Below are positions 1 to 8,770 of a stretch of DNA of 46,032 nt, piece after piece. Numbering within the stretch: position 1 is the first letter of the stretch; each line of letters opens with the position of its first letter. The DNA lies in NCBI GenBank assembly GCA_949295085.1, contig CASFJS010000010.1, positions 1 to 46,032 of the forward strand, written 5' to 3'. Below the pieces are notes generated by a model. The model was not told where the DNA came from and did no database searches. It saw nothing but the letters and a program-made list of their open reading frames with translations. The position numbers and the translations under genes were made by a program. Origin of the DNA: an uncultured Pseudomonadota bacterium. Its GTDB lineage: Bacteria; Pseudomonadota; Alphaproteobacteria; RF32; CAG-239.

Positions 1-60
1 CATATAATTTATCTGTCGCCATATACAAAGCGACTGTCTATGAAGGGGTTTTCGACGCCC

Positions 61-80
61 CGGATATGTTGCCATATCCG
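61..80. other. Perfect 8-bp hairpin in otherwise empty left edge
   Basis: CGGATATG and CATATCCG form a perfect stem with a 4-nt TTGC loop. No T-run follows on either strand, so it is not a standard intrinsic terminator. Nothing else in bases 1-157 reads as a gene. The hairpin may belong to a transcript whose gene lies to the left of the window. Confidence 0.3.
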
Positions 81-157
81 AGAGCAATGGTATTCAAAAA
101 AGTCCGAATTGTCAAAAAGATTTTTAAGAGAAATGTATGAAGTATGATAAAATAACA

Positions 158-186
158 AAGAAGCATCGTTGATAGCGATGCTTCTT
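158..186 (-). terminator. Intrinsic terminator of tRNA-Met
   Basis: An 11-bp perfect stem (AAGAAGCATCG paired with CGATGCTTCTT, 7-nt loop) lies immediately downstream of the minus-strand tRNA. On that strand it is followed by a T-rich run, as expected for Rho-independent termination of the tRNA transcript. Confidence 0.75.
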
Positions 187-190
187 CTGA

Positions 191-266
191 TGGTAGCAGG
201 TGAGGGATTCGAACCCACGACACAAGGATTATGATTCCTCTGCTCTACCGACTGAGCTAACCTGCC
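191..266 (-). tRNA. tRNA-Met (CAT), elongator type
   Basis: Read on the minus strand this is a 76-nt cloverleaf with encoded CCA. The acceptor arm GGCAGGT pairs with ACCTGCT (G1:U72 at the end), the D-arm begins AGCTC, the anticodon loop is ATCATAA giving CAT, and the T-arm contains GGTTCGAATCC. It lacks the initiator signature of three G:C pairs flanking the anticodon loop, so elongator Met is most likely. A tRNA-Ile2 with lysidine-modified CAT is the alternative, but the anticodon arm GAGGA/TCCTT resembles alphaproteobacterial elongator tRNA-Met. It has its own promoter upstream and a terminator downstream. Confidence 0.92.
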
Positions 267-283
267 ACATAAAGTCGCTGTCT

Positions 284-312
284 TTAATAATATGTCTCAA
301 AAGGTTTGTCAA
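284..312 (-). promoter_or_regulatory. Sigma-70 type promoter of tRNA-Met
   Basis: On the minus strand a perfect -35 TTGACA (307-312) is separated by 17 bp from a -10 TATTAA (284-289), with the tRNA 5' end 18 bp further on. Position, spacing and sequence all fit a housekeeping promoter. Confidence 0.75.
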
Positions 313-432
313 TAAATATTTTATCGGTATGTTAATTTTGCGAATGTTTTCCTCAAGCGATATTTTTGAATAGACAAGTATCAGACGGTAAAGTAAATTT
401 TGGTTGTAATTTCAATGTAAAAGGACGATTTG

Positions 433-1085
433 ATGTTTAATAAAAAACTTTTACTTGGTGTTGCCGGAGTGTTTTTTGCGGTAACGGCACAGGCTCAGGA
501 GGCCAATACAACGGCCGATACCGCGGCAGAGGCGCCCAAAAGCGAATGGCGGGCTAATTTTCGGCGGGTGGCACTGGACATATCTTCGGCCAGCGTCGGT
601 AACGCCGAAGAATATAAAAATTCGCCGAATTCAAAGTTGAGCGCCGACGGCGAAGAGGTTATCAAAGGTGTGTTTGATTGTTGACCAAGGTTTTGCGCGG
701 CAAGACCGGTATTAAGGCGCTTAACGGTACGTTTTTTGATGAGATGTATGTGGCTCTGGTTGAAGACTGGGATATGACTTATGATGAGGATATTCAGAAA
801 ACAGCCGGCGAAATCGGCGGCCGCTGGAAGTATAATCTGCGTGAAGGCGTTGATTTTAAGTTGGAAGGCTATTATCGCCATTATTTTGCCTTTAGTCAAT
901 ATGAGGCGACCGATTTTGACTATGAGTTGAATTTTACCGGCCGGATGGACGTTGAGATGAAAAACTCAATCAAATTGTCGCCGTTTATTCAGTATTTTCA
1001 GGCAAAAGCGCGCGGGGCTGACGAAAAAGGCGACAATTTGCTTATCGGCGTGTCGCTCGGTTATTCGCATTTGTTTGATTTGTAA
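433..1085 (+). pseudogene. Outer-membrane beta-barrel-like protein, frameshifted
   Basis: The N-terminal part starts at ATG 433 with AAGGA 7 nt upstream. It has a clear signal peptide (MFNKKLLLGVAGVFFAVTAQAQ), so the product should be exported. This frame ends at TGA 682-684. The adjacent frame, open from TTG 678 to TAA at 1085, continues with alternating aromatic and charged stretches such as GYYRHYFAFSQYE and a C-terminus ending in Phe-Asp-Leu, typical of a short beta-barrel. Neither half makes sense alone: the first has only the signal peptide and one strand region, the second lacks an export signal. A one-base loss near 676-684 would rejoin them into about 217 residues. I do not recognise the family. 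Sequencing error, a real pseudogene or recoding are all possible; no slippery heptamer is evident. Confidence 0.6.
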
Positions 1086-1107
1086 TGTGAAAGATAGCTC
1101 AAAATAT

Positions 1108-1136
1108 GAGCCGTCCGGATTTCGGGCGGCTCTTTT
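1108..1136. terminator. Bidirectional terminator between OMP gene and uvrD
   Basis: A 10-bp stem (GAGCCGTCCG with CGGGCGGCTC, one G:T) followed by TTTT on the plus strand sits between the convergent stops at 1085 and 1142. It can serve both genes. Confidence 0.75.
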
Positions 1137-1141
1137 AGGAT

Positions 1142-3409
1142 TTAGCCGACGATTTTCAGATAAGAGCTCATCAGTTTTTTGATGCCGCCCGTGTCAAAAC
1201 AGACATGGACGGTGTTGCCGTCCTGAGCAACGATTTTGCCGTAGCCGAAAGTCTGATGATAGACGCGTTTGCCCAGATTGTTGGACGGTTTTTCACGCAC
1301 ATAGCTGTAACGACCGCTGCCGTCGGAAACGCTTTCTTCATAGCTGTCGTTATAATATTTCTTTTGGTTGTAATTCGGGCGGTATGACGAACGGTTGTCA
1401 CCAAAATAAGAGCATTTGTTAATAAGTTCGATATGCTCAGACGGCAGCTCGTCAATAAAACGTGAGGGCAGGTTGTTTTGCCACTGACCATAGACCCGAC
1501 GATTGTGCGCCATGGATATAAAAAGCCGGTGTTTGGCGCGGGTGATGGCGACATAGGCCAGCCGGCGTTCTTCCTCAAGGGCGCGTTCGCCTTCATCCAG
1601 AGCGCGTTGGTGCGGAAAGAGGTTTTCTTCCCAGCCGGGCAGGAAAACGACATCAAATTCCAATCCTTTGGCCGAGTGCAGCGTAATCAGGCGAATCTTG
1701 TTTTCGTTTTGGTCGTTGTCGTTGTCCATCACCAGACTGACATGCTCCATAAACGCCGGTAAATCCGGATAAGCTTCGGTGTCGCTCATAACGTTAATCA
1801 ATTCTTTTAGGTTGTCGAGCCGTCCCGGAGCCTCGGCGGAGGAATCGTTTTTGAGCATATCAAAATAACCGCTGTCTTCCAGTACCGACGCGGCAATATC
1901 GTCCGGCGGTAATGCCGGATAAGCGCGGCGCCATTCGGCAAAGTTGGCCATTAATTGTTCAAGCGATGCTTTAATTTTGCCTTTGAGGGCGCCTTCGGCC
2001 AACATTTTTTCAATCGCGGCATAAAGCGAGATATGGTGCGCGCGAGCCTCGGCCTCAAATTTTTCGACCGTTTTGGCGCCGATACCGCGTGCCGGTTTGT
2101 TGATAATACGCTCCAGAGCCAAATCGTCGTCCGGTTGCAGAATGACGCGAAAATAGGCCAGAGCATCGCGGATTTCGGCACGCTCATAGAATTTGAGACC
2201 GCCGATGACCTGATAAGGAATCGCCTCAGCGATGAATTTGTCTTCAAACGCGCGGGTTTGGGCGGCGGTGCGCACCAGAACCGCCATATCGGCATAAGTA
2301 TAGCCGTCGCGGCGGGCGTTTTCGACTTCTTCGGCGACAAAGGCGGCTTCTTCTTCGCCGTTATAGGTGCTGACGACCTTGATTTTGGCGTTGTCGACCT
2401 GACGAGCCGGCGAGTTTTCGGCGACTTTTAAGGTCTTGCCGAGGCGGCCGGCGTTGTTGGCGATTAAAGCCGAGGCGGCGGCCAGAATATGCCGGGTCGA
2501 GCGATAGTTGCGTTCTAAGCGAATGATTTGCGCGTCTTTGAAGTCTTTGTTAAAGCGCAGGATATTTTCAATCTCGGCGCCGCGCCAGGAGTAAATTGAT
2601 TGATCGTCATCGCCGACGCAGCAAAGGTTGCGGTGCTTTTGACTCAGCAGGCGAATCAGCAGGTACTGGCTGGTGTTGGTGTCCTGATATTCGTCAACCA
2701 TAATGTATTTGAAACGGCTTTGGTAACGTTCGAGAATGTCTTTGTTGCTCATCAAAATTTGCAGGGTATAGAGGATAATATCGCCGAAATCAACGCAGTT
2801 GAGCTCACGCAGGCGCGCCTGATAAAGCTTATAGATTTTGGTCATAATCGTTTCTTTAAAATCTTCACCGATTTTATCAACCGTGAGGCCTTTGTCTTTC
2901 CACAGGCTGATTTTTTCCAAGACCGATTGCGGCGGATATTTTTTATCGTCAACACCATTGGCTTCCATAATTTGTTTAAGCAGGCGTTTTTGATCGTCTT
3001 CGCCGAGGATGGTAAAGTTGTTATGCAGGCCGACGAGTTCGGCGTGAACGCGCAGAATCTTGACACAGATGCTGTGAAAAGTGCCGAGCCAGACCGAAGA
3101 GGCGATGTCGCCGATCATTGCAAAAACGCGTTCTTTCATCTCTTTGGCAGCGCGGTTGGTAAAAGTTACAACCAGACATTCCCACGGCGCGGCCAAATGC
3201 CCGGATAAGATATAGGCCAGACGGGTGGTCAGAACCTTGGTTTTGCCGGTGCCGGCGCCGGACAACACCAGAAGCGGGCCTTCGGTGGTTTCAACCGCGC
3301 GGCGTTGTTCGGGGTTGAGCACTTCAAGCCAGTCAAAATGCGGCATTAACCGCTCGGAATTTGGTGTTGCGGCCGGTTGTTCGTCGCTCAAAGTAAAAAT
3401 ATCATCCAT
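1142..3409 (-). CDS. uvrD: UvrD/PcrA-type DNA helicase
   Basis: A 755-aa superfamily 1A 3'-5' DNA helicase, of the kind that unwinds nicked DNA in nucleotide-excision and mismatch repair and removes RecA filaments. Motifs in order: Q-motif LNPEQRRAV (31-39), Walker A GAGTGKT (51-57), Walker B VDEYQDTN (238-245), GDDDQSIYSWRGAE just after it, RNYRS, the motif V region TLHSAKGLEFDVVFLPG, and motif VI RRLAYVAITRAK. The C-terminal ~45 residues (GKRVYHQTFGYGKIV...) form the Tudor-like domain that binds RNA polymerase in PcrA/UvrD. Length is normal for the family. It is divergent from moxR and convergent with the preceding gene, so probably a single transcript. UvrD and PcrA are orthologues, so the symbol is a convention. 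Confidence 0.95.
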   Translation of the reverse strand: MDDIFTLSDEQPAATPNSERLMPHFDWLEVLNPEQRRAVETTEGPLLVLSGAGTGKTKVLTTRLAYILSGHLAAPWECLVVTFTNRAAKEMKERVFAMIGDIASSVWLGTFHSICVKILRVHAELVGLHNNFTILGEDDQKRLLKQIMEANGVDDKKYPPQSVLEKISLWKDKGLTVDKIGEDFKETIMTKIYKLYQARLRELNCVDFGDIILYTLQILMSNKDILERYQSRFKYIMVDEYQDTNTSQYLLIRLLSQKHRNLCCVGDDDQSIYSWRGAEIENILRFNKDFKDAQIIRLERNYRSTRHILAAASALIANNAGRLGKTLKVAENSPARQVDNAKIKVVSTYNGEEEAAFVAEEVENARRDGYTYADMAVLVRTAAQTRAFEDKFIAEAIPYQVIGGLKFYERAEIRDALAYFRVILQPDDDLALERIINKPARGIGAKTVEKFEAEARAHHISLYAAIEKMLAEGALKGKIKASLEQLMANFAEWRRAYPALPPDDIAASVLEDSGYFDMLKNDSSAEAPGRLDNLKELINVMSDTEAYPDLPAFMEHVSLVMDNDNDQNENKIRLITLHSAKGLEFDVVFLPGWEENLFPHQRALDEGERALEEERRLAYVAITRAKHRLFISMAHNRRVYGQWQNNLPSRFIDELPSEHIELINKCSYFGDNRSSYRPNYNQKKYYNDSYEESVSDGSGRYSYVREKPSNNLGKRVYHQTFGYGKIVAQDGNTVHVCFDTGGIKKLMSSYLKIVG

Positions 3410-3510
3410 GGTTAATCTTCTTGTTTTTTTAACTTTTAAGCAATATATATAAATTATGTGATGATGAAAAGAACAAAATCAGACTTTTTAGCAAAAAAAA
3501 GGATTAAAAA

Positions 3511-4473
3511 ATGTCGGAAATACGCGAAAAAATTGTCAATCTGCAAAAGGTGATGAATGCCCATATTCTGGGGCAAAAAGATTTGGTGGATAAATTGTTG
3601 ATTACATTGCTGGCGGACGGCAATGCGCTGGTCGAGGGAGCTCCGGGGCTGGCCAAAACAAAGGCTGTTAAAACGCTGGCTTCGTTGATTAAGGCTGATT
3701 ATAACCGAATTCAATTTACGCCGGATTTGTTGCCGGCAGATATTACCGGCAGCGAGATTTATCTGGCCTCAGAGGGTAAGTTTGAGTTTCGCAAAGGGCC
3801 GGTATTTGCCAATCTGGTCTTGGCCGATGAAATCAACCGTGCGCCGGCCAAGGTGCAGTCGGCGCTTTTGGAAGCCATGGCCGAAAGACAGGTTAGTGTC
3901 GGCGGCAAAAGGTATCCGTTACCGAAGCTGTTTATGGTAATGGCGACGCAAAACCCGATTGAACACGAGGGAACCTATAATCTGCCGGAAGCGCAGCTTG
4001 ATCGTTTTTTGATGTATATTAAAATAGACCAGCCGGATGCTGTCGTTGAAAAGCAGATTCTGCATTTGGTCAGAGGCGAAATCAGCGGTGCGGAATCAGC
4101 GCTTAAAGCCGAGGTTTCGGTTGATGATGTTTTAGCGGCGCGTGATGAGGCGCTCAAAGTGCATATGAGCGAGCGGGTGGAAGAATATCTGGTGCAGCTG
4201 ATTATGGCAACCCGTACTCCGGAAAAATATAATGCGGCGTTGAAGGGCCGGGTGGCCTACGGAGCCAGTCCGCGTGCAACATTGGCTTTGGATCGTTGCG
4301 CCAAGGTGCACGCCTGGTTGAACGGCAAAGATTTTGTCACGCCGGAAGATTTGCACGCCGTGGTGTATGATATTTTGCGGCATCGCATTATTTTGAGCTT
4401 TGAAGCGCAGGCGGAGGGTTTGACAACCGACGATGTTATCAGTTCGCTTTTGAAGTTGGTGCCGTTGCCGTAA
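3511..4473 (+). CDS. MoxR-family AAA+ ATPase
   Basis: A 320-aa AAA+ ATPase of the MoxR family, thought to act as a chaperone helping metal cofactors or von Willebrand domain proteins to assemble. The Walker A-like loop EGAPGLAKT is near residue 45, the Walker B LADEINRAP near 110, and sensor 1 MATQNPIEHEGTY follows; these are diagnostic of MoxR. The C-terminal lid domain includes the ASPRATLAL motif. AGGA lies 8 nt before the ATG. The stop is 19 nt ahead of a DUF58 gene, the usual MoxR partner, so the two are cotranscribed. No VWA-domain genes follow, so the operon is shorter than the Bat-type clusters. Confidence 0.92.
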   Translation: MSEIREKIVNLQKVMNAHILGQKDLVDKLLITLLADGNALVEGAPGLAKTKAVKTLASLIKADYNRIQFTPDLLPADITGSEIYLASEGKFEFRKGPVFANLVLADEINRAPAKVQSALLEAMAERQVSVGGKRYPLPKLFMVMATQNPIEHEGTYNLPEAQLDRFLMYIKIDQPDAVVEKQILHLVRGEISGAESALKAEVSVDDVLAARDEALKVHMSERVEEYLVQLIMATRTPEKYNAALKGRVAYGASPRATLALDRCAKVHAWLNGKDFVTPEDLHAVVYDILRHRIILSFEAQAEGLTTDDVISSLLKLVPLP

Positions 4474-4492
4474 TACTCTGCGGGGATTTCAG

Positions 4493-5446
4493 ATGGGTAA
4501 ACTCAAAAAGATAACCTCAAGGCTATTTAAAACCGGCAGCAAATCCAAAATCGGCAACGGGTTGTATGCGTCGTTGGAGGAACTGATGGATGTGCGGAAG
4601 TTTGCCGGATATTTGCAGACAAGCCGCAAGATAAAATCATTTTCGACTCAGGTCGGTGATATTAAATCGGCTTTCAAAGGGCGCGGTATTGAGATGGAGG
4701 AAATCCGCGAATATGCCTTTGGCGACGATGTGCGCGATATTGACTGGCGGGTAACCGCACGCAAAGAAAAACCCTATACCAAAATTTATTTGCAGGAGCG
4801 CGATCGTGAAATATATGTATGGCTGGATTTGTCGCCGTTGATGCTGTTTGGTTCCAGCCGCGAGCTTAAAGCGGTGACGGCGGCTAAGGTTGCGGCATTG
4901 TTGGGCTGGGTTTCGCTTAATAACAAAGATCGTTTCGGCTGTGTGATTTTTGACGGAAAACAATCTTGGATGTTTAAGGCCAAAAACAATCGCGCGTATC
5001 TGGCGGCAATTTTGAAAAAAACGGCCGAGATTTCGCGCACGGCCTTAAATAATACGGAAATTTCGGACGAAGAAAAACGACGCTCCGTCAAGTGGTTGCA
5101 GGCTAACGCTAAAGGCAGGGCCAGCGTGTTTTTAATCAGCTCTTTTAACGGGTGGGGGAGCGAGTTTGATCGCGATATTGCCGCTTTGGCTCGGAAAAGC
5201 CGCTTGTTTTTGGTTAATGTGTTTGACAGATTGGAGGAAAGGGCTCCGGTCGCCGGACAATATATGGCCGAATATAACGGCCAAAAGCTGTTGCTGGATT
5301 CGGCAAATAAAACGTATCGCAAAGAATATGCGGCGTATTTTGCACAAAAACACAAGCAACGGGCCGAGTTTTGCCGACATTTTGGGTGTCGGTTGATTGA
5401 TTTTAGCCCGGAGATGAGTTTTATCGGCGGGTTAAAAATATTTTAG
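4493..5446 (+). CDS. DUF58 domain protein
   Basis: A 317-aa protein with the DUF58 signature: GRGIEMEEIREYAFGDDVRD (near residues 63-82), followed by IDWRVTARKEKPYTKIY and then VWLDLSPLM, which begins a VWA-like fold (near 110). There is no signal peptide or TM helix, so it is cytoplasmic, unlike longer DUF58 proteins with N-terminal TM helices. It follows moxR by 19 nt. MoxR/DUF58 pairs occur across bacteria and are linked to envelope stress or complex assembly; the substrate here is unknown. A strong promoter begins 9 nt after the stop, so the TPR gene downstream need not share the transcript. Confidence 0.88.
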   Translation: MGKLKKITSRLFKTGSKSKIGNGLYASLEELMDVRKFAGYLQTSRKIKSFSTQVGDIKSAFKGRGIEMEEIREYAFGDDVRDIDWRVTARKEKPYTKIYLQERDREIYVWLDLSPLMLFGSSRELKAVTAAKVAALLGWVSLNNKDRFGCVIFDGKQSWMFKAKNNRAYLAAILKKTAEISRTALNNTEISDEEKRRSVKWLQANAKGRASVFLISSFNGWGSEFDRDIAALARKSRLFLVNVFDRLEERAPVAGQYMAEYNGQKLLLDSANKTYRKEYAAYFAQKHKQRAEFCRHFGCRLIDFSPEMSFIGGLKIF

Positions 5447-5454
5447 CTGGAATC

Positions 5455-5483
5455 TTGACAGAAAATTTAGCCCGTGTTAGATT
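5455..5483 (+). promoter_or_regulatory. Sigma-70 type promoter for TPR gene
   Basis: A perfect -35 TTGACA (5455-5460), 17-bp spacer and -10 TAGATT (5478-5483) lie 46 bp before the TPR gene start. This makes the TPR gene independently transcribed. Confidence 0.6.
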
Positions 5484-5528
5484 CGGAGCTGTAATTATTT
5501 TGAACTTTATAATTGAAAAGAGAGAAAA

Positions 5529-6506
5529 ATGGTCAAATCGAACGATAATACATCATATAAAAGAGGTCAGGAACTTCTTGATCAGGGAATGTACAGAGAC
5601 GCCATTGTCCAGTTTGATGCGGCGATTGCCGAGCAACCGGATTCTTGGAAGTCGTTGAATTCTAAAGGTTTTGCTTTGCAGAAGCTGAGCAAATATACCG
5701 AAGCGGTTGAATGCTTTGATAAAGCGTTGATGATTAATCCGAATTCTGTCGAGGTTTTGAACAACAAAGGGGTAACGCTGAGTATGCGCGGCCTCTATAA
5801 AGATGCAATTCAATGCTTTGACGAGGCAATCGCTCTTGATAAGACATCGCTGGAGGCGCTGAACGGCAAAGCCATTGCTTTGCAGCACATGTTTGCTTAC
5901 AAAGAGGCTCTGGATGTCTTGGAAGAGGCGATGAAAATTGATAACAAGCATGCGCAGACTTTGCTGAGTGTGGCCGTAACCCTGCAAAAGCTTAAACAAT
6001 ATGACCGGGCGATCTCTTTTTTCAAAAAAGTTTTGGCGGCCGACAAAAATAATATTAAGGCATGGAACGGTGTCGGCGTGACTTATCAATTGATGGGGGA
6101 TAATAATTCCGCCATTAAGTGTTTTACCAAAATTTTGAATATCGACAGTCGTGAAATTCAGGCATGGATTTCGATCGGCTTTGTGTATCAAAAGATGATG
6201 AAGTTTGGCGATGCGCTCAAATGCTACAAAAAAGCGCAATCGATTATCGGTAACCGTTATCATCATAAGTTGTATGATGGTTTGGCTTCGTGTTTGACTA
6301 AGTTGTCGTTGTTTGACGAGGCCTCCGAAGTGTACCAGCAAATATTCCAGCGAGAGGAAGGCAAAAAGAAATGGGATGCCCAACGGTCGCTTAAATTTGT
6401 CAACAAATTAAAACGCAAAAAAGCTGTCGGAACGTTGCAGGCTCTGGTGCCGCAAGATGAAAATGCGCCGAAAATCAAAATTGATTTGCCCAAGCCGGAA
6501 GATTAA
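5529..6506 (+). CDS. Tetratricopeptide repeat protein
   Basis: A 325-aa protein built of about seven consecutive 34-residue TPR units from residue ~8 to ~240. The canonical pattern is visible in each, for example KGFALQKLSKYTEAVECF then NKGVTLSMRGLYKDAIQCF and NGVGVTYQLMGDNNSAIKCF. The C-terminal ~80 residues are basic, then acidic and proline-containing. There is no signal peptide or TM segment, so it is a cytoplasmic scaffold. TPR proteins bind protein partners; nothing in the sequence identifies the partner. It has its own promoter and terminator, so it is probably monocistronic. Confidence 0.88.
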   Translation: MVKSNDNTSYKRGQELLDQGMYRDAIVQFDAAIAEQPDSWKSLNSKGFALQKLSKYTEAVECFDKALMINPNSVEVLNNKGVTLSMRGLYKDAIQCFDEAIALDKTSLEALNGKAIALQHMFAYKEALDVLEEAMKIDNKHAQTLLSVAVTLQKLKQYDRAISFFKKVLAADKNNIKAWNGVGVTYQLMGDNNSAIKCFTKILNIDSREIQAWISIGFVYQKMMKFGDALKCYKKAQSIIGNRYHHKLYDGLASCLTKLSLFDEASEVYQQIFQREEGKKKWDAQRSLKFVNKLKRKKAVGTLQALVPQDENAPKIKIDLPKPED

Positions 6507-6524
6507 AAGGCGGCAGGTCTTATG

Positions 6525-6549
6525 CCCGGCGTTGATGCCGGGTTTTTTT
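6525..6549 (+). terminator. Intrinsic terminator after TPR gene
   Basis: CCCGGC and GCCGGG pair around a 6-nt loop and are followed by seven Ts, 19 nt beyond the TPR stop codon. Confidence 0.85.
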
Positions 6550-6620
6550 ACGTGCAGAGGTTTAAATCGGGCATAAGATATTTATATGAATGTTGTCGTT
6601 GGTAATAAGAGGAATGAAAA

Positions 6621-6830
6621 ATGGCAACGTTTTTAAGATATGTGGTTTATGTTTTGATTATTCTTGCCGTGTATTTTGTCGGCAAGGGTGTTTATGACGG
6701 TAGCATTACGTCAGATTCGACTGTCGGTGAGGTGGCAAGCCAGGTTAATGCGGATACGAAAACAATGGCTAAGGATGCCGCCCGAGCCGTCGGCAGAGCC
6801 GTTGGGCAGGTTGAGCAAAAAAACGGCTGA
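6621..6830 (+). CDS. Small single-pass membrane protein, unknown
   Basis: A 69-aa protein not matched to a known family. Residues ~5-25 (LRYVVYVLIILAVYFVGKGVY) form one transmembrane helix. The rest is a short, charged, Ala-rich helix-prone tail (KTMAKDAARAVGRAVGQV). A GAGG Shine-Dalgarno lies 7-8 nt upstream of the ATG. It is followed 18 nt later by the end of a convergent gene. The codon use matches the surrounding chromosome, so I consider it real. Confidence 0.6.
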   Translation: MATFLRYVVYVLIILAVYFVGKGVYDGSITSDSTVGEVASQVNADTKTMAKDAARAVGRAVGQVEQKNG

Positions 6831-6848
6831 GTACGGGCAAAGAAGATT

Positions 6849-7277
6849 TTAGATCAGTTCGTCAATATCTTCGAGGTGTTCGTTCTTTTCGTAGAAGTGT
6901 TTAAGGTAATGTCGGCCGGTGCGTTCAACATCTTCATCTTTAATGATGGTCTGATTGTTGCTGTAGACACTTACTCTGTCAGGGGCAGGGCTTTCGGCGG
7001 AAGCTGTTTCGTCGAAAACGCCGCTCAGAGCCAAAGCTTCAATGCTGGTTGAAATATTCGGTGAAGCAGAGTTGAAATTCGGCTGGGGCGTTTGTCTTGC
7101 TGAGGGTTGTTTTTGTTGTCCGGAGTCGGCGTTTGTTTCATCACGCACCAAAACGTTATTGGTGGTGTCGATGTTTTCCACAAACTGTGAATGATTGTCA
7201 GCAATAAAAGCTCTTGGTTCAACTTTTGATGTTGTTGAAGTTGCCGGGCTTATCCGGCGTGTTGACGAAATACTCAT
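6849..7277 (-). CDS. Hypothetical protein, low complexity
   Basis: A 142-aa protein I cannot place. Residues 1-100 are rich in Ser, Thr, Asn, Gln and Pro and are predicted to be disordered. Residues ~105-142 are charged (VERTGRHYLKHFYEKNEHLEDIDELI) and probably helical. There is no signal peptide or TM helix. The start has GGGAG 8 nt upstream, which supports translation. It shares its strand with the small membrane protein and nagZ upstream but is separated from them by a 117-nt gap with no clear signal. Confidence 0.6.
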   Translation of the reverse strand: MSISSTRRISPATSTTSKVEPRAFIADNHSQFVENIDTTNNVLVRDETNADSGQQKQPSARQTPQPNFNSASPNISTSIEALALSGVFDETASAESPAPDRVSVYSNNQTIIKDEDVERTGRHYLKHFYEKNEHLEDIDELI

Positions 7278-7394
7278 GCGAATTCTCCCACAAGATTAAA
7301 CTGCCTAATTTACTTTAGGCCTCATTTATTTAATTATAACATATAACCAGTTAAAAAGCCATAATAATTTATCAGATATATGTCCGGAAGTGTT

Positions 7395-7685
7395 CTAGGC
7401 TTCCGGGGAAGATGACTTGTTGTCTTGTTTTGTCTGCTCGGCTGCCGCGGCGGTTTCCGGCTCATTTTTAGTTTCTGCCGGTTGGCTGTTTTTAGCCAGA
7501 ACATTTTTTTTGCTTTCGGCAAAAGCTTTAGCTTCTTTAGCCTTAGCTTCGCTCCAGGTTTTGGCTTTGGAGAATAATTCAATTAATCTCGGTTGCCATT
7601 TCTGCCATTGGTCTTTGATGTGGTCGGTTTTTATAACACCGAAAATAAAAGCGATTGCCACAATGATTACAATCCATTCTAACAT
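7395..7685 (-). CDS. Small TM protein with TatA-like layout
   Basis: A 96-aa protein: an N-terminal transmembrane helix (residues 3-18, WIVIIVAIAFIFGV), then a long amphipathic Lys/Ala/Glu helix (to ~60), and an acidic disordered tail. The start codon overlaps the nagZ stop (TAATG), so it is translationally coupled. The FG dipeptide at the end of the TM helix, followed by an amphipathic helix, resembles TatA/E. In many alphaproteobacteria tatA lies downstream of nagZ-scpAB. No TatB or TatC gene is present and the hinge sequence is not canonical, so the Tat assignment is only a suggestion. Confidence 0.6.
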   Translation of the reverse strand: MLEWIVIIVAIAFIFGVIKTDHIKDQWQKWQPRLIELFSKAKTWSEAKAKEAKAFAESKKNVLAKNSQPAETKNEPETAAAAEQTKQDNKSSSPEA

Positions 7686-8758
7686 TATTTTGTTCCTTGT
7701 TGCAGTTTGTATAAAACCTCGGTTGCGTCATAGGTTTCGCGATAGGGTGTTGCTTTGCCTTTCAGCTTGGTATATTCAGCAGCATCGGCCTTCAGACTAA
7801 CCGGTTGAAAAACATTATGCAAAATTTGCATGGCTTTGTCCAGACGTTCTGAGGCGGCGTCGGATAATTTTGGGCAATTATCGGTTAAAAGATTTAATTC
7901 ATCCGTATTTCCCATGCAGTAACAAACGGCGTCGCATCCGGCGTTAAGCGACAGGGTTGCTCTTTCAACCAGGTTTCCGGACAAGGCTCTCATGTTGATG
8001 GCGTCGGATAAGAGAAAGCCGTTAAAACCGATTTGCCCGCGTATTAATTCACGAATGCCCACAGCACTCTGGGTTAAAGGGTTGTGTTTGTCAATTGCCG
8101 GGAACAGGATGTGCGCCGTCATTCCCAAGGGAGCGTGACGACAGGTTTTGAATGGCGCCAATTCATTTTGCAATCTGGTGGCCGGTATATCAACGACGGG
8201 GAGTTCCATGTGAGGATCCGTGACGGCCAGTCCATGTCCCGGCAGGTGTTTGATACAAGGCAAAATGCCGTTGACCATATATTGATTAACCATAATTTTA
8301 CCCAAAGAAGCAACAACGGCGGGATCGTCCGAAAAGCAACGGCTGCGCAGAGCTTCGGTGGTTTGCGGGTAGGCAATGTCCAAAACAGGTGCAAAATTGA
8401 CGTTGAGTCCGACATCTTTGAAATCGGCACTGATTAATCTGGCGTGCAATTTGGCTGTTCGCTCGGCTTCGGCGGTCGGCAGCGAGCCGATGGCGTATTG
8501 GGATACATAGGCCCGGAAATTTGGCCCCTTGAGCCGGCGTACGCGGCCGCCTTCCTGGTCAATGGCAATCAAGGTATTTTCACGGCCAATAGCTTGTTTT
8601 ATTTCGCTGATGAGCGCTTTGAGTTGTTTTTTATTGGCGATGTTGCGTGAAAACAGTGTGACGCCGAGCGGATTGCCGCGCTCAAAAATATATTTTTCTT
8701 TATCGCTTAAACTTGTTCCTTTGCAAGATAACAGGGCGGCCAAAACAGGTTTTTCCAT
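7685..8758 (-). CDS. nagZ: Beta-N-acetylhexosaminidase NagZ
   Basis: A 357-aa glycoside hydrolase family 3 enzyme that removes N-acetylglucosamine from 1,6-anhydro-muropeptides during cytoplasmic peptidoglycan recycling. GH3 signatures: AIDQEGGRVRRL near residue 65, the NagZ histidine motif CIKHLPGHG near 165, and LLSDAINMRAL near 245 carrying the nucleophile Asp. There is no signal peptide, as expected. Length is typical (340-360). It lies in a minus-strand cluster with a SPOR protein, which binds denuded glycan, fitting a cell-wall turnover role. Confidence 0.93.
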   Translation of the reverse strand: MEKPVLAALLSCKGTSLSDKEKYIFERGNPLGVTLFSRNIANKKQLKALISEIKQAIGRENTLIAIDQEGGRVRRLKGPNFRAYVSQYAIGSLPTAEAERTAKLHARLISADFKDVGLNVNFAPVLDIAYPQTTEALRSRCFSDDPAVVASLGKIMVNQYMVNGILPCIKHLPGHGLAVTDPHMELPVVDIPATRLQNELAPFKTCRHAPLGMTAHILFPAIDKHNPLTQSAVGIRELIRGQIGFNGFLLSDAINMRALSGNLVERATLSLNAGCDAVCYCMGNTDELNLLTDNCPKLSDAASERLDKAMQILHNVFQPVSLKADAAEYTKLKGKATPYRETYDATEVLYKLQQGTK

Positions 8759-8770
8759 CGTGATACCCTT

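Noticed and set aside
9..223. Two minus-strand frames of 61-69 codons at the left edge
   Set aside because: Both begin inside tRNA-Met and run through its terminator hairpin.
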